Shown: positions 1 through 14,248, numbered from the stretch's first letter. The stretch is 64,000 nt of DNA from Rhabdaerophilum sp. SD176 (GCF_030143245.1 NZ_JARJNS010000002.1:496001-560000), one strand, 5' to 3'. Translations and numbers: made by a program. Notes: generated by a model from the letters alone, not told the origin.

Positions 1-95
1 TCGGACGGCCATTCGGCCTGGGTTTCTTTCGTTCCGTCCAAGGCATTGCCGGATGGAACAAGACCCTCGCAAAAGCTCGGACGGCCATTCGGCCT
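1..95. repeat. Two 19-bp direct repeats around a long hairpin
   Basis: The 19-base unit TCGGACGGCCATTCGGCCT occurs identically at 1-19 and 77-95, and each copy carries a small GGCC-ATTC-GGCC stem. Between them, 31-59 can form a long hairpin: GTTCCGTCC at 31-39 pairs with GGATGGAAC at 51-59 (8 of 9 pairs), with an inner GGCA-T-TGCC stem. The block lies just 3' of the LysR gene, so it may be a terminator or a dispersed palindromic repeat. No coding sequence is apparent in 1-122, and the left part may belong to a unit that starts outside the window. Confidence 0.6.
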
Positions 96-122
96 AAATG
101 GGTTGAGGCTGAAAGCGGACCG

Positions 123-1013
123 TCAATAGACCCAGCGCTGGGCCTTGCTGACGAGAAAATCGCGAAAGACCTGTACGCGCGCCACCTGCTTCAGTGCCTC
201 GGGGAAAACGAGGTAGCAATCGAGATGCGGCATGGTTTCGCCCTGCAGCAATTGCACCAGCGTCGAGGATTGGTCGACCACGTAGTCCGGCAGCACGGCA
301 ATGCCCGCCCCGCTATTCGCGGCATGCAGCAGGGCCGTGATCGAATTGACAACAAGCGCCGGGATCCGTGGCTCGCGACGCTCGCGTCCGGCGGTGCAAT
401 GCCAGTTCACATCCTCCAGATAGCCCGGAATGTCCCCGCCAAAGGCCACAAGGCGATGTTCGTCGAGATCGCCGATCACGCGCGGCGCGCCGAAGCGCTT
501 GAGGTAGTCCGGCGAGGCATAGACATGGAAATGCACCGCGAAGAGCCGGCGACGGATCAGGTCCGCCTGGACGGGGGCCCGCAGGCGCAAGGCGACATCG
601 GCCTCCCGCATGGCGAGATCGAGCTCGTCATCGGTCAGGATCACCTGCAGCCGGATGTCCGGGTAGAGATCGAGGAATTCGGAAAGGCGCGGCGTCAGCC
701 AGTTCCCGCCGAGCGCCACATTGGCGGTGACCTTCAGCTCGCCGTTCGGTTTCTCGCGGCTGTCGGACAGGCTGGCGCGGGTCTGGTCCAGCTTGGTGAC
801 AAGCTCGCGGGCAGTGCGGAACAGCAACTCGCCCTGTTCGGTCAGGACAAGCCCGCGTGCATGGCGATGGAACAGCGGCACATCCAGTTCGGCTTCCAGC
901 GCCGAGACCTGCCGGCTGACGGCGGATTGGGACAGGCCCAGCACTTCCCCGGCCCGGGTGAGGCTGCCGGCTTCCGCGGCGGCGTAGAATATTCGGACGC
1001 GATCCCAATCCAC
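123..1013 (-). CDS. lsrB: LysR-family regulator, LsrB/VtlR type
   Basis: LysR-type transcriptional regulator. The N-terminal winged helix-turn-helix occupies roughly residues 4-62 (SQSAVSRQVSALE is the recognition helix region) and is followed by the periplasmic-binding-like effector domain. The start DWDRVRIF and the position directly downstream of trxB match the LsrB/VtlR regulators of Rhizobiales, which control envelope and redox-related genes and small RNAs. That role is family knowledge, not visible here. I chose the GTG at 1013 because GAGGGG lies 7 bases upstream and the protein then begins like family members. An upstream GTG at 1028 adds five residues without a ribosome binding site. 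It is about 130 bases from trxB on the same strand, so it may have its own promoter or be read through from trxB. Confidence 0.88.
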   Translation of the reverse strand: MDWDRVRIFYAAAEAGSLTRAGEVLGLSQSAVSRQVSALEAELDVPLFHRHARGLVLTEQGELLFRTARELVTKLDQTRASLSDSREKPNGELKVTANVALGGNWLTPRLSEFLDLYPDIRLQVILTDDELDLAMREADVALRLRAPVQADLIRRRLFAVHFHVYASPDYLKRFGAPRVIGDLDEHRLVAFGGDIPGYLEDVNWHCTAGRERREPRIPALVVNSITALLHAANSGAGIAVLPDYVVDQSSTLVQLLQGETMPHLDCYLVFPEALKQVARVQVFRDFLVSKAQRWVY

Positions 1014-1143
1014 AGCACTTCCCCTCACGGCCGCGCTTGGTTGGCGGCTCAGTTATGCGCTTTCGGCATAATGGCACAGCCATGCCCTGCGGCAATGCCC
1101 CCGTGGGCGCTTGTCGCAGGTTTCGTGGCGAGGAATCCCGACT

Positions 1144-3191
<2,048 letters not shown>

Positions 3192-3414
3192 GCGCCCGGC
3201 GTTATCCACGCTCCGGCGAGACTTGTCCATCGAATCGGCTTGAGGGAAGCTGCTGCCTTGCGGAATAAGGAAGCGTCCGGGTTGCCGGACCTGCCCAAAA
3301 TGCTCGATATGCCAAAATTGTTTCCATGACGTTTTTTCAACGCCCTCTCGCTTTTTGCTCGGCCTCTGCCTATGCAGGATCAGGCGGGCAGGATTGCTTT
3401 CAGATCGGTCTCCA

Positions 3415-3897
3415 ATGCTCAAATCCCTCGAACTTGACGCCATCGATTGGAAAATCCTCGGCGAGCTTCAGGCTGATGGCAGCCTCACCAATGTCGAACT
3501 GGCACGTCGGGTCGGGCTGACGCCGCCGCCCTGCCTTCGCCGGGTGCATGCCCTGCGCGAGGCCGGTTTCATCCGGGGCTACCGGGCAATGCTCGATGCG
3601 CCGCAACTCGGATTTTCGGTGGTGTGTTTCGCCTTCGTGCATCTCGCGAGCCAGGCGGAGGGCGACCTTGCGGCCTTTGCCGAGCGGATCCGCCTCTGGC
3701 CGAGCATCCGTGAATGCTGGACCCTCTCGGGCGATATCGACTTCCTGCTCAAATGCGTGACGAAGGACCTTCCCAGCCTGCAGGTTCTGGTGGGAGACCT
3801 GACGGCCACGCCGAATGTCCGCAACGTCCGCACCGCGCTGGCGCTCGGCAAGCTGAAGGATGAGGGGCTGGTGCCGGTTCCCGGCCTGCCGCGCTGA
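3415..3897 (+). CDS. Lrp/AsnC-family transcriptional regulator
   Basis: A 160-residue feast/famine regulator. The N-terminal helix-turn-helix lies at about residues 5-60 (LDAIDWKILGELQADGS, then VELARRVGLTPPPCLRR) and a C-terminal RAM ligand-binding and oligomerisation domain at about 70-150. Proteins of this family bind amino acids and form octamers or larger rings; the ligand here is unknown. The gene diverges from the ELM1-trxB operon, so the 220-bp gap probably holds both promoters and its own binding site. I chose the ATG at 3415; a TTG at 3355 would add 20 residues unlike the family. Confidence 0.92.
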   Translation: MLKSLELDAIDWKILGELQADGSLTNVELARRVGLTPPPCLRRVHALREAGFIRGYRAMLDAPQLGFSVVCFAFVHLASQAEGDLAAFAERIRLWPSIRECWTLSGDIDFLLKCVTKDLPSLQVLVGDLTATPNVRNVRTALALGKLKDEGLVPVPGLPR

Positions 3898-3916
3898 GGC
3901 GGCCGGCGATCCGGGC

Positions 3917-4405
3917 TCACAGCTCGCGGATGATCCAGTAGGCAAAGGCGCCGATCAAGGCCTCGACCCGGCGCGGTTCGTTATAGGGCGACGGGGCGAA
4001 ACCGCTGGAATTGGCCGGCGAGCGGCCGGCCACAGGCCGGCGCGAGAGCGCGCGCCCCTGCCGGTCCAGCAGGATCGCTTCTCCATCAATGGCATCCCCC
4101 GGAGAAAAGCTGCCAAAGCCACCACGGATGCCGGGGAACGGATCGCTGGAGAGATACACCTGCGTCACCCGCACAACGAGGCGCGTGCCCGCCGGCAACG
4201 GCTTGCCCTGCTCCGCCATCTCGCGGGCGAGGGCGCGTGGCAGGCTGCGGCGGATATGGGCAGAGATGGCCGGAAGGCCGATTCCGCCGGCCTCGACAGT
4301 GATGCGCGGCGCACCCTGCGCAGATGCCGGCAGCGGGAATGCCGCCGCCAGCATGAGAGCGAGCCAGAAGGCGGCGTTAACGGAAGGAAATCTCCACGAC
4401 CTCAT
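3917..4405 (-). CDS. Exported hypothetical protein
   Basis: A 162-residue protein with a clear Sec signal peptide: a basic start, a hydrophobic stretch from about residue 12, and an ASAQG cleavage site near 29. The mature part is a small globular domain with no motif I recognise. It contains [16 protein letters not shown] and ends in a hydrophobic AYWIIREL. The gene overlaps the 3' end of greA by 29 bases on the same strand, so it is probably co-transcribed with and coupled to greA. It lies between greA and lrp, a position often held by a small uncharacterised exported protein in related genomes. The function is unknown, most likely periplasmic. Confidence 0.72.
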   Translation of the reverse strand: MRSWRFPSVNAAFWLALMLAAAFPLPASAQGAPRITVEAGGIGLPAISAHIRRSLPRALAREMAEQGKPLPAGTRLVVRVTQVYLSSDPFPGIRGGFGSFSPGDAIDGEAILLDRQGRALSRRPVAGRSPANSSGFAPSPYNEPRRVEALIGAFAYWIIREL

Positions 4406-4850
4406 AGCTCTTGCCTCCGCCCGGGGTATTCACCTCGACGGTATCGCCGACTTTCTTGCCGATCAAGGCGCGGGCGATGGGCGAGGAGATCGAGACGCGG
4501 CCGCTGCGGACATCCGCCTCGACATCGCCGACGATCTGGTAGGCCTTCTCTTCCTCGGTATCCTCGTCGACGAGCTTCACCGTGGCGCCGAACTTGATCG
4601 TGCTGCCCGAGAGCTTGGAGACCTCGATCACCTCGGCGCGCGAGATCAGGCTCTCGAGCTCGCCGATCCGCCCCTCGTTGAGCGATTGAGCTTCCTTGGC
4701 GGAGGAATATTCCGCGTTCTCGCTCAGGTCACCGTGGGCACGGGCCTCCTGGATCGCGAGAATGATGCGCGGGCGCTCGACCGTCTGGCGGTGCTTGAGC
4801 TCCTCTTCCAGCATCTTGTAGCCGTTGGCCGTCATCGGAATGCGTTCCAT
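4377..4850 (-). CDS. greA: Transcription elongation factor GreA
   Basis: GreA binds the RNA polymerase secondary channel and stimulates transcript cleavage to rescue backtracked complexes. The 157-residue length is typical. The N-terminal coiled coil (about residues 10-75) carries [13 protein letters not shown], in which the acidic D and E at the tip are the catalytic metal-holding residues. The C-terminal FKBP-like domain includes the [17 protein letters not shown]-type block. The GGAGAACC upstream of the ATG fits a ribosome binding site. It lies downstream of carB, separated by 116 bases, as in many alphaproteobacteria. Confidence 0.97.
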   Translation of the reverse strand: MERIPMTANGYKMLEEELKHRQTVERPRIILAIQEARAHGDLSENAEYSSAKEAQSLNEGRIGELESLISRAEVIEVSKLSGSTIKFGATVKLVDEDTEEEKAYQIVGDVEADVRSGRVSISSPIARALIGKKVGDTVEVNTPGGGKSYEVVEISFR

Positions 4851-4966
4851 GGCGGGTTCTCCTTAAACAGTCTCCCCGCCATGCGGGCACCGCCGGCGGG
4901 GAGGAGTATGATCAAGGGCCGGCAGGACCGGCCATTCCGGTTTCGGCGCTGCAGCCCGGACCCGTT

Positions 4967-8305
<3,339 letters not shown>

Positions 8306-8543
8306 GGTTCCGGGCCATTTTTGCGCGACCCCGCCGGATCCCGGGCGCGTTTCATGCGGCGCCAGGTGGCGGATTGCTGTGGTTTTGACTGCTAGACGCC
8401 CGCTATAGACAAGCAAAACCGGATGGCCAAGGGGAAAGTGAGCCATCACACAGATGGCCGATCGCCTTTTGCCGCATGAGGACGGGCCTGCGCTTTATCG
8501 CGTCGCAGAATTTTGCCAGAGTGATTCAGGAGACAGCGACACC

Positions 8544-9518
8544 ATGATGCGCAATTGCCTTTTCGGAATTCGGGGCCTGTGCCTGACCCTCGTCGTCGGG
8601 CTTTCGGCCGTGACTGCCCAGGCCCAGACCTTTCCGACAAAGGATGTCCAGGGCTCGCGGGATCATCCCCTCGCAGGACGCTACGAAGGCTCCTTCATCG
8701 CCTACCACAAGGTGCGCGACTATGACGAGATGCGCCTTCCGATCAAGAAGCTCAACAATTCCAGAGTTTTGACCGAGGAAAACAGCATCGAGATCAAGGG
8801 ACGGGCCCTGCGCCAGCTCTATCGTGGACCGCAGGGACGTTCCTCGCTGGAAGTGGTCCGCAACTACGAGCAGCGCCTGCAGGGGCAGGGCTTCGAAACG
8901 CTGTTCCTGTGCCGGATGCGCGATTGCGGCGGCTCGGATCTCTGGTTCGCCGTGACCGAAGCCCACAAGGGCAGCGGGCTGCCTTCGAACTGGGAGAGCC
9001 AGACCTATCTGATCGCCCGGAAAAAGGATGGCAACGGCGCCGAATCGGTCGTGGCCGTGCTCTCGGTCGAGATCAGCGGCGAGGTGCGCTCGCTGGTGGA
9101 TGTGCTCGAAAGCAAGGGCATGGAAACCGACAAGATCAAGGTGCTCGATGCCGGCGCCCTGAAAAGTGCGCTGGATGGCCAGGGCCGTGCTGCGCTTTAC
9201 GGCATCACCTTCGAGTTCAACAAGGCCGAGATCCGTTCGGAATCCCGGCCGCAGATCGACCAGATCGTGGCCTATCTCAAGGCCAATCCGCAGGTGGCGA
9301 TCGTCGTGGCCGGCCATACCGACGCCAAGGGCGGTTTCGACTACAATGTCGACCTGTCCCGCCGCCGGGCGCAGGCTGTCGTGCAGGCGCTGACGGCAGC
9401 GGGCATCGGCGCCAACCGCCTGACGCCGTTCGGGGCCGGCATGGCCTCGCCTGTGGCAACCAACGAAACCGAGGCCGGGCAGGCGCAGAACCGCCGGGTC
9501 GAGATTGTGAAGCGCTGA
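8544..9518 (+). CDS. OmpA-family protein with DUF4892-like N-terminus
   Basis: 324 residues. A Sec signal peptide (LCLTLVVGLSAVTAQAQT) is followed by a domain resembling DUF4892 (HPLAGRYEGSFIAYHKVRDYDE and a LFLCRMRDCGG cysteine pair). The C-terminal OmpA peptidoglycan-binding domain spans about residues 205-324 (GITFEFNKAEI, VAGHTDAKG, NRRVEI). The D and R of the OmpA signature that contact diaminopimelic acid are present. It is probably a periplasmic or outer-membrane-associated protein tethered to peptidoglycan. An AGGAG sits 11 bases before the ATG at 8544. It diverges from carB and is followed 32 bases later by lemA. Confidence 0.85.
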   Translation: MMRNCLFGIRGLCLTLVVGLSAVTAQAQTFPTKDVQGSRDHPLAGRYEGSFIAYHKVRDYDEMRLPIKKLNNSRVLTEENSIEIKGRALRQLYRGPQGRSSLEVVRNYEQRLQGQGFETLFLCRMRDCGGSDLWFAVTEAHKGSGLPSNWESQTYLIARKKDGNGAESVVAVLSVEISGEVRSLVDVLESKGMETDKIKVLDAGALKSALDGQGRAALYGITFEFNKAEIRSESRPQIDQIVAYLKANPQVAIVVAGHTDAKGGFDYNVDLSRRRAQAVVQALTAAGIGANRLTPFGAGMASPVATNETEAGQAQNRRVEIVKR

Positions 9519-9550
9519 GCCCGGTCGGGCCTCAACAAGGAGACGTGACG

Positions 9551-10108
9551 ATGGAATGGGTCATTCTCGGGCTGATCGTGCTGGTGATCGGCTGGCTGCT
9601 GATGAGCTACAATGGCGTCGTGGCCATGAACCAGCGGGCCAACCAGGCCTTCGCGGATATCGATGTGCAGCTCAAGCAGCGGCATGACCTGATCCCCAAT
9701 CTCGTGGAAACGGTGAAAGGCTATGCCAGCCACGAGAAGGAAACGCTGGATGCGGTGATCCGCGCCCGCAACACCGCGATCAGCGCGCAGGGCCCGGCCA
9801 ACATGGCCGAGGCAGAGAAGGGCCTGTCAGGTGCGCTCGGCCGCCTGATCGCGCTGTCCGAGGCCTATCCGGACCTCAAGGCCAACACGAACTTCCTTGA
9901 CCTGCAGGCGCAGCTCGGCACGATCGAGGACAAGCTGGCCGCGGCCCGCCGGTTCTTCAACAATGCCGTCAGTGAGTATAATGCGGCGATCCAGTCGATC
10001 CCGATGGTGTTCGTCGCGAAGAATTTCGGCTTCAGCGAGCGCACCTTCTTCGATGTCGGCGAAACCGCGCGGACGCAGCTCGACCAGGCGCCGAACGTCA
10101 AGTTCTGA
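9551..10108 (+). CDS. lemA: LemA family protein
   Basis: 185 residues. There is one N-terminal membrane segment (VILGLIVLVIGWLLMSY) with a short outside tail, followed by the helical LemA domain with NQRANQAFADIDVQLKQRHDLIPNLV and the late FFNNAVSEYN and IPMVFVAKNFGF blocks typical of the family. LemA proteins are poorly understood membrane-anchored helical bundles, often encoded next to an HtpX-like M48 protease, as here. AAGGAG lies 8 bases before the ATG. The next gene is the protease 123 bases downstream; the gap contains GC-rich inverted repeats but no obvious terminator. Confidence 0.94.
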   Translation: MEWVILGLIVLVIGWLLMSYNGVVAMNQRANQAFADIDVQLKQRHDLIPNLVETVKGYASHEKETLDAVIRARNTAISAQGPANMAEAEKGLSGALGRLIALSEAYPDLKANTNFLDLQAQLGTIEDKLAAARRFFNNAVSEYNAAIQSIPMVFVAKNFGFSERTFFDVGETARTQLDQAPNVKF

Positions 10109-10231
10109 TGCCGGGGCGGCCCTGGCCGGCGGCTTTGCGCCGCCTGCCGGGCCACCTCCTGAGAAACCTCCGGGGAGGAGGCCGCGGCCCCGAAGGCCGC
10201 AATTCCGCTCCCGCATGTCAAGGGCAACGCC

Positions 10232-11269
10232 ATGGGGCAGGCATTCGGCCTATACACCCATATCCGGAACAACCGCCTGCGCTCGTGGTTCCTGCTGGCC
10301 AGCCTGTTCGTGCTGGTGGCTGCGGTAACCTTCGCACTGACGCTGGCCTTCGATGCGGCGCGGTTCAACGCGCCGTTCAACCGCATCCTGTCCTATGCCT
10401 GGCGGCAATTCTGGGGCTACCTGCCGGTGGCCTTCGCGCTGGCCGCTGTCTGGGTGGGGATCGGCTTCGCCTTCAACACGGCCATGATCTCCTGGGCCAC
10501 CGGTGCGCAGGAGGTGACGCGCGAAAGCCATCCGCGTCTCTATCACCTGCTGGAAACGCTCTGCATCTCGCGCGGCATGCCGGTGCCCAAGCTGGCCATC
10601 ATCGAGAATCCGGCCCTCAATGCCTTTGCGAGTGGCGTCAACGAGGCGCAGTACCAGATCAGTGTCACAACCGGCCTCATGGAAGCGCTGGACGATGCGG
10701 AGCTGGAAGCCGTGCTCGCGCATGAGCTGACGCATATCCGCAACCAGGATGTCCGGTTGATGATCATCGCCGTGCTGATCGCCGGGGTGATCTCCTTCTT
10801 CGGTGAATTGCTGGTGCGCGGCCGGTTCCGATTCGGCGGCGGTGGCGACGGCGACAGCAAGGGCAGGGGCCTGGCGCTGCTTGTCGGGGCGGTGATCATG
10901 CTGCTCGCGTGGTTTCTGGCCGTACTGATCCGGTTCTCGCTGTCGCGCAGCCGCGAGTATCTCGCCGATGCCGGCGCGGTCGAGCTGACGAAAAACCCGG
11001 ATGCCATGATCTCGGCGCTGCTCAAGATTTCCGGCCGCGCCGATATCGAGGGCGTGCCCTCGGGGATCATGGATATGTGCATCGAGAATGATCCGGACGA
11101 TTTCGCCGATATCTTCTCGACCCATCCCTCGATCACCAAGCGCATCCAGGCGCTGCAGGCCCATGCCGGCGGGCAGATTCCGCTCGGCCCGCCGCAGGCG
11201 ATCCGGGATCGCGAATCGCTGCCGCAGATGGTTGAGAAGCGCGGGCCCTGGGCGCGGGGCGGCCCGTGA
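10232..11269 (+). CDS. M48-family membrane zinc metalloprotease (HtpX-like)
   Basis: 345 residues. The zinc site is HELTH at residues 164-168, with the third ligand expected in REYLADAGAVEL (E242). Hydrophobic segments lie at about 20-40, 60-85, 172-192 and 215-238, so the protease domain sits on the membrane with its active site towards the cytoplasm, as for HtpX. Such enzymes degrade damaged membrane proteins. It pairs with lemA upstream, and its stop overlaps the GTG start of the GtrA gene by four bases (GTGA). The ribosome binding site is weak (AAGGG at 10220). Confidence 0.9.
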   Translation: MGQAFGLYTHIRNNRLRSWFLLASLFVLVAAVTFALTLAFDAARFNAPFNRILSYAWRQFWGYLPVAFALAAVWVGIGFAFNTAMISWATGAQEVTRESHPRLYHLLETLCISRGMPVPKLAIIENPALNAFASGVNEAQYQISVTTGLMEALDDAELEAVLAHELTHIRNQDVRLMIIAVLIAGVISFFGELLVRGRFRFGGGGDGDSKGRGLALLVGAVIMLLAWFLAVLIRFSLSRSREYLADAGAVELTKNPDAMISALLKISGRADIEGVPSGIMDMCIENDPDDFADIFSTHPSITKRIQALQAHAGGQIPLGPPQAIRDRESLPQMVEKRGPWARGGP

Positions 11270-11685
11270 CCGGCGAGGCCGTTCCACCCGATCGCGGTTG
11301 GCGCCGGATGCTGCGCCAGTTCAAGTCGTTCTTCGGCGTCGGAATCCTTGCCGCCGTCGTTCATTACAGCTTGCTGATCTTTCTCGTCGAATGGCGGAAG
11401 GTCGATGCCGTGCTGGCCACGATGGCCGGTTACCTCGCCGGTGGCCTGCTTTCCTATGGCCTGAACCGCCTGTTGACCTACGAAGCAGAGCGCGGCCATC
11501 TCGAGGCGGGATGGCGCTTCGCCGTGGTGGCGCTGATCGGCCTCGGGCTGACGACGGCGCTGATGAGTGCGTTCCTGCGCCTGCTCGACTGGCACTATAT
11601 TCCGTCGCAACTGCTGACGACGGGCATCGTGCTGCTCTGGAGTTTCTTCGCCCACAAATACTGGAGTTTCCGCGACCGGGCCTGA
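11266..11685 (+). CDS. GtrA-family membrane protein
   Basis: 139 residues with four predicted transmembrane helices and the GtrA/DPMS signature (FGVGILAAVVHYSLL, GYLAGGLLSYGLNRLLTY, and a C-terminal FAHKYWSF). GtrA-like proteins are thought to flip or carry prenyl-linked sugars in cell-surface polysaccharide modification. The substrate cannot be told here and no glycosyltransferase partner is adjacent. The GTG start at 11266 overlaps the stop of the M48 protease gene, giving translational coupling. It converges with the methyltransferase gene, whose stop is four bases away. Confidence 0.88.
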   Translation: MTGEAVPPDRGWRRMLRQFKSFFGVGILAAVVHYSLLIFLVEWRKVDAVLATMAGYLAGGLLSYGLNRLLTYEAERGHLEAGWRFAVVALIGLGLTTALMSAFLRLLDWHYIPSQLLTTGIVLLWSFFAHKYWSFRDRA

Positions 11686-11689
11686 AGGC

Positions 11690-12409
11690 TCACTCGGCCC
11701 GGGGTTCGCTGAAGCGGACGGCGGCGAAGGCCATTCGGGCCTGGTTATGGCCGAGATTGCGCTCGAGCCGGCGGGCGGTCAGCCCGACCTTGTCGAGCAA
11801 GGCGAGGATCTCGGCTTCCTCGTAATGGGTGAGGCCGAGTTCCTGCCGGATCCGGCGGTAATCAGACAGGGCCGTCTTCACGAGGCCGGCCAGAGCCGGG
11901 ATGAGGAAGCCGCCCTGCCAGCCGAAGGCCAGCAAGGCGCGTGCATCGACGAGTGGCGAGAGGCCGACAGGCAAGATATCGCCGAGGATCAGCGTGCCGC
12001 CCGGGCGCAGCAGCCGTGCCAGATCGTGGATCAGTGTCGCGAAATCCGGCTTTGACATGTATTGCGCCACCGAATGCACGACGAGCAGATCGACACTGCC
12101 ATCGGCGAGGCCAGCCAGATCTTCCGGCGCCAGAACCTGGATGGCGCGGATCTCGCCGAAGCGGGCATTGAGTTTCTCGCGGACTGTCGAAGCGGCGTCG
12201 ACGAGGATCAGTTTGCGGCACCGCGCGGCAACAAGGCCGGCCGAGAGCGCTTCGCCGCAGCCGAAATCGAGGACGGTATCGTCCTCGCCGGGGAGAAGGT
12301 CGCGGATATCCGAGGCGATGCCCCGGTAATGCAGCATCTTGTGCCGATCATTCACGTAGATCGGGTTGTCGGCATTCCAGAACTCGATCCAGCTGCGCAT
12401 GGCGGGCAT
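11690..12409 (-). CDS. Class I SAM-dependent methyltransferase
   Basis: 239 residues with a Rossmann-type methyltransferase domain. Motif I is DFGCGEA at residues 48-54, the acidic end of strand 2 is LVDAAS, and motif IV is DLLVVHSVAQY followed by LLRPGGTLILGDI. The opening WIEFWNADNPIYVNDRHK is a substrate-side cap seen in polysaccharide- or small-molecule-modifying methyltransferases. The target cannot be named. The gene is on the same strand as carA and starts 25 bases after it, so it is likely the second gene of the carA transcript. Confidence 0.85.
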   Translation of the reverse strand: MPAMRSWIEFWNADNPIYVNDRHKMLHYRGIASDIRDLLPGEDDTVLDFGCGEALSAGLVAARCRKLILVDAASTVREKLNARFGEIRAIQVLAPEDLAGLADGSVDLLVVHSVAQYMSKPDFATLIHDLARLLRPGGTLILGDILPVGLSPLVDARALLAFGWQGGFLIPALAGLVKTALSDYRRIRQELGLTHYEEAEILALLDKVGLTARRLERNLGHNQARMAFAAVRFSEPRAE

Positions 12410-12434
12410 CCCGTGGCGTGATGGCGCCGGCCTG

Positions 12435-13643
12435 TCAGCGCCGCGCCGCGCGCATCATGTCGACGAAACGATCGAACAGATAGTGGCTGTCCTGCGGGCC
12501 GGGCGAGGCTTCCGGATGCTGCTGTACCGAGAAGGCCGGGCGATCCTTCAGGCGGAGGCCGCAATTCGAGCCGTCGAACAGCGAGATGTGGGTTTCCTCG
12601 GCATTGTCCGGCAGGGTCTTCGGATCCACTGCGAAGCCATGGTTCATGGAGACAATCTCGACCTTGCCGGTGGCATGTTCCTTCACCGGGTGGTTGGCGC
12701 CGTGATGGCCCTGCGCCATTTTCATCGTGCGCGCGCCAATGGCGAGGGCCAGCATCTGGTGCCCGAGGCAGATGCCGAAGGTCGGAATCCGCGCATCGAG
12801 GATCGCGCGGATATTCGGCACCGCGTAGAGGCCGGTCGCGGCCGGATCGCCCGGGCCATTGGCGAGGAAGACACCATCCGGCTTCAGCGCCAGCACATCG
12901 GCGGCCGGCGCGTCCGGCGGCAGGACGGTGACCTTGCAGCCTCGCTCGGCCAGCAGGCGCAGAATGTTGCGCTTCACACCGTAATCGAGCGCAACGACAT
13001 GGAATTCCGGCGCCTTCTGTTCGCCATAGCCTTCGTTCCACGTCCAGCTGGTCTCGGTCCAGTCATAGCGCTGGCTGCCGGTGACGGCGGGGACAAGGTC
13101 GAGTCCGGCCATGGAGGGCAGGGTCTTCGCGGCGGCGAGCAGGGTCTTGCGGTCGAAAAAACCATCCGGATCATGGGCGACGATGGCGTTCTGCATGCCC
13201 TTGTCGCGGATCAGGGCCGTAAGCGCGCGGGTATCGATGCCGGCAATGCCGACAATGTTCCGCGTCTTCAGCCAGGAATCGAGGTCATGCGTCGAGCGGT
13301 AGTTCGAGGGATCGGTGATGTCCGTCGCCAGCACGATGCCAGTGGCGGCAGTGCGGGCCATGTTGACCGTCTCGATATCTTCCTCGTTCACCCCGACATT
13401 GCCGATATGCGGGAAGGTAAAGGTGATGATCTGGCCGAAATAGGAGGGGTCCGTCAGGATTTCCTGGTAGCCGGTCATCGCCGTGTTGAAGCAGATCTCG
13501 CCGCGGCCTTCGCCGGTCGCGCCGATGCCCGTGCCCTCGATCATCGTACCATCTGCGAGAACAAGGAGCGCGGTCGGGCGGAACTCCGTCCAGGGCGCAG
13601 GCGCGGTGTCGCGATTTTCGGATTGCAGGCCCGGCTTTGTCAT
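12435..13643 (-). CDS. carA: Carbamoyl-phosphate synthase small subunit
   Basis: 402 residues. It is the glutamine amidotransferase subunit that hydrolyses glutamine and passes ammonia to CarB. The N-terminal CarA-specific domain covers about residues 20-155 (FNTAMTGYQEILTDPSY). The class I amidotransferase domain follows, with the nucleophile in FGICLGHQM and the His-Glu pair in VQQHPEASPGP. The frame runs open to 14159, but the start is MTKPGLQSEN at 13643, giving the family length. It diverges from yqeY across a 138-bp gap that contains a perfect inverted repeat at 13699-13718. Confidence 0.97.
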   Translation of the reverse strand: MTKPGLQSENRDTAPAPWTEFRPTALLVLADGTMIEGTGIGATGEGRGEICFNTAMTGYQEILTDPSYFGQIITFTFPHIGNVGVNEEDIETVNMARTAATGIVLATDITDPSNYRSTHDLDSWLKTRNIVGIAGIDTRALTALIRDKGMQNAIVAHDPDGFFDRKTLLAAAKTLPSMAGLDLVPAVTGSQRYDWTETSWTWNEGYGEQKAPEFHVVALDYGVKRNILRLLAERGCKVTVLPPDAPAADVLALKPDGVFLANGPGDPAATGLYAVPNIRAILDARIPTFGICLGHQMLALAIGARTMKMAQGHHGANHPVKEHATGKVEIVSMNHGFAVDPKTLPDNAEETHISLFDGSNCGLRLKDRPAFSVQQHPEASPGPQDSHYLFDRFVDMMRAARR

Positions 13644-13698
13644 GGCAGTTGCTCGTGGGATTGGGCCAAAGCCAGTTCGGCTCGGCGCGACGGCATTC

Positions 13699-13718
13699 CG
13701 GGTTCGATAAGGAACCCG
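13699..13718. promoter_or_regulatory. Inverted repeat in the carA/yqeY divergent region
   Basis: CGGGTTC (13699-13705) and GAACCCG (13712-13718) are perfect complements separated by GATAAG. The repeat is 56 bases upstream of the carA start and 64 upstream of yqeY, so it could be an operator or a leader hairpin of carA. An outer GGCGCG / CGCGCC pair (13684-13689 and 13717-13722) could extend the structure. No regulator can be assigned. Confidence 0.4.
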
Positions 13719-13781
13719 CGCCACGACGTCAATTCCCGTCTGCGGGGCATTTCCGGCATTCTTGCCGGCAGGGAGACCATG

Positions 13782-14234
13782 ATGCGCGAACTTTTCACCA
13801 CCGCCCTCAAGGAATCGATGAAGGCCGGCGACAAGGCGCGGCTGGCGGCGGTGCGGCTGATCCAGGCCGCGATCAAGGACAAGGATATCGAGGCCCGTGG
13901 CGCCGGGAAGACGCAGGCGACCGATGACGAGATCCTGTCCCTGCTCCAGAAGATGATCAAGCAGCGCCAGGAATCGGCCGCGATCTACCGGGCCAACAAC
14001 CGCCCCGAACTTGCCGAGACCGAGGAAGGCGAGATCGCCGTCATCCAGAGCTTCCTGCCGAAGCAGCTCGACGAGGCCGAGACCCATGCCGCCATCGCTG
14101 CCGCCATCACCGAAACCGGCGCGGCTGGCATGAAGGATATGGGCAAGGTGATCGCCCATCTCAAGGAGCGCTTCACGGGCCAGATGGATTTCAGCAAGGC
14201 GAGCGGCCTGGTGAAGGCAGCGCTGTCAGGCTGA
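13782..14234 (+). CDS. GatB/YqeY domain protein
   Basis: 150 residues of the YqeY family, a stand-alone relative of the C-terminal domain of the amidotransferase subunit GatB that binds tRNA. Family marks are LFTTALKESMKAGDKARLAAVRLI near the start, KMIKQRQESAAIY, and EIAVIQSFLPKQL. It is thought to touch tRNA metabolism, but its role is not proven. The start at 13782 is 6 bases after GGGAG; an ATG three bases earlier is also possible. In related genomes this gene usually lies directly before dnaG. Here brnTA sits between them. Confidence 0.9.
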   Translation: MRELFTTALKESMKAGDKARLAAVRLIQAAIKDKDIEARGAGKTQATDDEILSLLQKMIKQRQESAAIYRANNRPELAETEEGEIAVIQSFLPKQLDEAETHAAIAAAITETGAAGMKDMGKVIAHLKERFTGQMDFSKASGLVKAALSG

Positions 14235-14248
14235 CCTGACAGCTTTTT
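14222..14248 (+). terminator. Intrinsic terminator overlapping the yqeY stop
   Basis: GCTGTCAGG (14222-14230) pairs perfectly with CCTGACAGC (14235-14243) around the loop CTGA, and TTTTT follows at 14244-14248. The TGA stop of yqeY lies in the loop, so the stem begins inside the coding region. Confidence 0.92.
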
